This document shows, piece after piece, positions 7,565 through 10,519 of a stretch of 10,519 bases of DNA (the stretch's first letter is position 1; each line of letters opens with the position of its first letter). A program made the position numbers and the translations under genes. The notes under the pieces were generated by a model. The model did no database searches and was not told the DNA's origin. It saw only the letters and a program-made list of their open reading frames with translations. The DNA lies in the NCBI GenBank assembly GCA_027604665.1, contig JADGIZ010000655.1, positions 1 to 10,519 of the forward strand, given 5' to 3'. Source of the DNA: Polyrhizophydium stewartii. Its lineage: Eukaryota; Chytridiomycota; Chytridiomycetes; Rhizophydiales.

Positions 7565-10519
7565 CGGCGGCGGCGGAGAAGGCGGCGTGTGGCGGCTGGT
7601 CGGATCCGCCGCGTGCGTGGTGGCCGATGGCGTGGCGGCGCGGGCGTGCTGGTCTGCCAGCCGCGTGTGGCGGCGACAGAGGTACCACGGCAGGACAGGC
7701 GCGACGGCGCCGACCAGGAAACACCACAGCGTGGCCTCGTACACGGACCCGATGCCAAAGAACCGCTGCGGCCCAATGGCCCCCCAAATGGCCCCGGCAT
7801 TAAAGAAGATGGCAAAGTTGGTCGCCTGCCAGTCGCCCGCGCCGAGCACCGTGCGTCCGAGCGGGCCGTCGAGCACCCAAAACGTCGTGCACGTGTTGGC
7901 CACGGCGCCAATGAGCGACCCAAACAGCTGCGCGGCGACCATGTGCGCCGGGTTGATATGCAGGTAGTGCCCGAGCTTCAGGTCGCTCAGCAGCGTGATG
8001 GCCTGGATGACCGAGTTGGTCCCGAGCGACTTGAACGCCATCACGGCAACCGTCTTGCCAGGGATTGCGAGGCCAATGACAAACTCGGTCAGAACGTTGA
8101 GCCCGAGACGCTGCCCCGAGACGGCCGTGATGACGCCGATCGGCAGCACGGAAAGCATCGCCATGCCGAGGCACAGCAGCACCGACCACGTCGGCATCGC
8201 AAACGCCGTCGTGCTCGAGATGCCGATCTGGAGCACGGTCAGCGCGGCCAGGAAGGCGAGAAAGTAGATTTCGGGGAGCTGCGGATACGCGAGCATCAGG
8301 CGGTTGTGCAAGTCGAGCCGCGCCATGGTCGGCGAGGCCGGCCGCGAGTGCGCGCTGCTCGACAGCATCTCAATACCGTCGTCGCCGTCATGGTCGTCGT
8401 CAGTCCGTGCCTGCGTCCACAAGGTCCCGCTGCCGACGCCACCGCTGCTGCCGCCGGATCGTGATCCGCGCACAGTGTATCCGCGCATCTGCCGCGCGGC
8501 TGCCACGAGCTGGCGGTAAATATCGGCACCGTTCCACAGGTACACGTGCACAAACGCCGCCACGATGCACAGGAACGACGTCGCATACACCATGGCAAAG
8601 AAGGACGTGATGTAGATCGGGGCGTGCGCTGCATACGCCGTCTCGTTGAGATCAAACGAGGGCTCGCTGTACAGCCGCACGGCCGAGATGCGCGACCCGT
8701 TGCGGTTGAAAAGCCCCGCGGTGTTGAGCGTCGGCAGGGGCGTGCCGTCCGGATACATGGCCGTATGTAGGCGCTGGTCGGCTCCAAACGCATTCGTATC
8801 TGCCACCGTTCAAGGCGTTGTCGTGTGTGAGCGATGCGAGGCAATTCGGCGGGAAACCCCACTTCACCGACCGCCACCAGATGCGACCGACTCACAAAAG
8901 ACGAGCGGCGTCAGGATCCACGCAAACAGCACGTTGGACACGGCCATGTTGACAGTGGCCCACCACGGCGTCGTGAGCTGCGCGCCGCCAATGTAGTACC
9001 AGTCGAGCGTGAGCGTGCCGATGCCGAGGCCGTACCCATTGTCCGAAGATGCAAGGAAGCGCAGCGAGCGCTCGCGCTTGGACGTGCCCGGAAAAAGCAG
9101 GCACAGGGGCGAGAAGCTCTGGAGGGACACCATCCAGAACTGCGGGATCCACGAGTACAGAAACGACAGCCCAAACGCGGCCCAGAAGAAGTGGAAGCGC
9201 GACATGGTGGTCGAGAACCACGACGGCTTGAGGTCGCCCTGATCGTCGGTGTTGATCCTGTCGTCGTCGTTGTCGTCGTGGTCAAAGTTCCTGGATTTGG
9301 CAGCAGCCTGGCTCTCCTCGTCGCCGATGGTGCCTGTCATTGCGTGGCGATGGTATTGGCGGCGGCGGCGGTGTCGGCGCTGGCGACGCCCCAAGCGGCC
9401 GCGTCGATTGATCACGCCGTCGCTCGCGTGGCTTGAGTGGAAGCCGACAAAGAGCGCGACGGTTGACAGGATGCCCGGCCACACCATCGCAGGCGGGTGG
9501 ATGAGGAACCTGCGCGCGAGGCCGGCCATGCCAAATCCAATGAACTGGGTGGTGATCACCCACAGCAGCGACTCGAGAAGCGTGATGGAAGCGTTGCCCT
9601 GCATGGATCGCGCAATCAGTCAGCCTCACGACACCCTGAATGCACGTGGTGCACGCGAATGGTGCACGCCGATCTCGGCGGGCAGAAGAAACGGGCCGAG
9701 CGGGCTGAACGCACCATGAACATGTCAGCGCGCTGCGTCACGACATTGTCGATGCCGAACCCAACGCTGCCACCCGCCGACGCAATGACGGTGATGAGCA
9801 CATGCTCCTTGATGCTAAACGGGCCCGGATTGAGCTCGAGCACGGCGAGAGTGCGGCGCCAGTCCCACGGGGCCGGGATGCGCCACGCCGCGCGCGGGAC
9901 AACGGCGGCCGCAAAGATGCCCATCGGGTACGACAGCAAGGTCGCGAGGAACGACGGCAGTGAGAACGGCGTGGTGCGGAATGCCAGAATCCCGTTGACG
10001 ACACCCAAGAAGCAGCACCAGACGGCGCCAATGGCGAGCGCGCGCAGCGACAGGCTCGGCGCGGACGGGTCGTCTGTGGTCGGCACGATGCCGGCCGTGC
10101 TAGCACGCGCGGCGCGTGTCAGCAGACATCGTAAAGTCGGCGCAACAATCGGCAGTCGAGTGCGGGCGCTTACTACCGCGAGGATCTGGGTTGTGAGAGT
10201 GTCATGTCAGCGGCTTGGCGGGGTGACAGGCGGAAGGCGACCGCTCGGAAGGGCACTCACCGGGCCTCTGCCCTGCGCGCCTCCTCCTCCTCTGCGTCCC
10301 GGGCGTCGTCTTCGCCGCCGCTGTCGTCCGGATCGTCGCCGCCGTCGGGATCGTCGCTGCCGTCGCTGCCGCCGCCGTCGAGGCGCGAGTCGTCCTCGAC
10401 GACATCGTCGCTGCCGCTGCCGCTGCCAGAGTCGGCGACATCGGGGCCGGCGGGGGCGAAGGAGCGCACGGGCGACGCGAAGCGCACGGTCCGCGCACGC
10501 CCCGGCGAGCGGGCAGCGG
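6926..10519 (-). CDS. Oligopeptide transporter (OPT family), 5' end outside the window
   Basis: Six exons in the window: 10519-10261, 10185-10174, 10099-9715, 9598-8896, 8799-7256 and 7093-6926. All phases agree and give 1022 residues plus the stop; the start lies beyond the right edge. Introns are 75, 74, 116, 96 and 162 nt. OPT features: TDDP near residue 98, ELNPGPF with the NPG hallmark at 180-182, FLIHPPAMVWP, a TPWWATVNMAV segment, DLHNRLMLAYPQLPE, IPGKTVAVMAFKSLG, LKLGHYL, NRAWWTKYNYILA-like end, and a C-terminal DYYCVERGYAADDAKP tail. About 14 to 16 hydrophobic segments are visible. Known role: proton-coupled uptake of small peptides (or glutathione/siderophore-like substrates) at the plasma membrane. 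Oddities: a long acidic Asp/Glu/Ser-rich N-terminus, a basic-then-acidic insert of about 75 aa near 9215-9440, an acidic Ser-rich insert near 8330-8490, and a 21-serine run. The KIPPR hallmark reads HINPA, and SPYxEVR is not recognisable. The large size reflects these loops. Confidence 0.92.
7178..7244. repeat. C11 tract plus (CA)n/TGCA microsatellite inside a transporter intron
   Basis: Eleven C residues (7178-7188) run straight into a CA repeat interrupted four times by TG, giving repeated ACATGCACAC units to about 7244. The tract lies wholly within the last intron of the transporter gene (7094-7255). In the transcript it reads as UG-rich RNA with UGCAUG units, ending in a G11 run. Confidence 0.9.
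7502..7564. repeat. (GAT)n trinucleotide repeat encoding polyserine
   Basis: A perfect GAT repeat of about 53 bp (7512-7564), with imperfect units down to 7502, lies in the fifth transporter exon. On the coding strand it reads as TCA codons with two TCG, giving exactly 21 serines in a row flanked by prolines. It falls in the loop between the membrane segment ending LPWYLCRR and the one beginning near NFWRLVNVPLL. Its length is likely to vary between strains. Confidence 0.93.
10174..10185 (-). other. Predicted 12-nt microexon of the oligopeptide transporter
   Basis: On the minus strand an acceptor (CCCAG, with GCTGACA upstream) is followed 12 nt later by a strong donor GTAAGC. The next acceptor (GCTAG at 10102-10100) has its own GCTGACA. 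The 12 nt fit both flanking phases, giving RSSRY between EAR and TAGIVPTTDDP. Skipping the microexon also keeps the frame, as one 161-nt intron (10100-10260), so the two models cannot be separated by frame. Two complete branch/acceptor pairs favour the microexon. Confidence 0.55.

Noticed and set aside
7398..7967. Plus-strand polyaspartate or polymethionine frames over the GAT repeat
   Set aside because: They are antisense shadows of the transporter exon, which has strong homology on the minus strand.
7589..8464. 291-codon plus-strand open frame opposite the transporter
   Set aside because: It is charged low-complexity antisense of a well-supported membrane protein exon.

Overview
This is a GC-rich, compact, intron-bearing fungal nuclear segment, most likely from a basidiomycete yeast. 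The evidence is short spliceosomal introns (62 to 191 nt; fifteen reconstructed from frame and homology), gene spacing of about 50 to 125 bp within the tandem run, C/G-ending codons, and fungal-type protein families. The class is not settled from this sequence; Ustilaginomycotina (Malassezia-like) or Microbotryomycetes would both fit. Thirteen of the fifteen introns contain an exact GCTGAC branch-site-like hexamer, which gives internal support to the gene models.

Layout: positions 1-559 hold a (CA)n tract and no gene I can support. From about 560 to 5476 four genes lie head to tail on the minus strand. Read from the left edge these are an MTP18/MTFP1-type mitochondrial inner-membrane protein (560-1404, 2 exons), an unrecognised 158-aa single-exon protein (1523-1999), a fungal phospholipid scramblase of the AIM25 type with a mitochondrial-type N-terminus (2048-3658, 4 exons), and a kynurenine/2-aminoadipate/aromatic (AADAT/Aro8-like) PLP aminotransferase (3782-5476, 6 exons). 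A 701-bp divergent promoter region (5477-6177) separates the aminotransferase from the plus-strand ribosomal protein gene RPL32 (6178-6681, 2 coding exons, probably also a 5'-UTR intron). Convergent to RPL32, and running off the right edge, is a minus-strand oligopeptide transporter (OPT family; 6926 to beyond 10519, 6 exons in the window including a predicted 12-nt microexon).

These are mostly housekeeping genes and do not form one pathway. The only functional link is that two neighbours (MTP18-like and scramblase) probably both act on mitochondrial membranes. I see no mobile element, CRISPR, virus or biosynthetic cluster, and no convincing new multi-gene system. The points most worth a second look are the transporter, which departs from the OPT hallmark motifs (HINPA in place of KIPPR, no recognisable SPYxEVR) and carries several low-complexity insertions, its microexon, the stop-free in-frame intron at the very end of RPL32, and the inverted repeat and probable leader intron in the divergent promoter.
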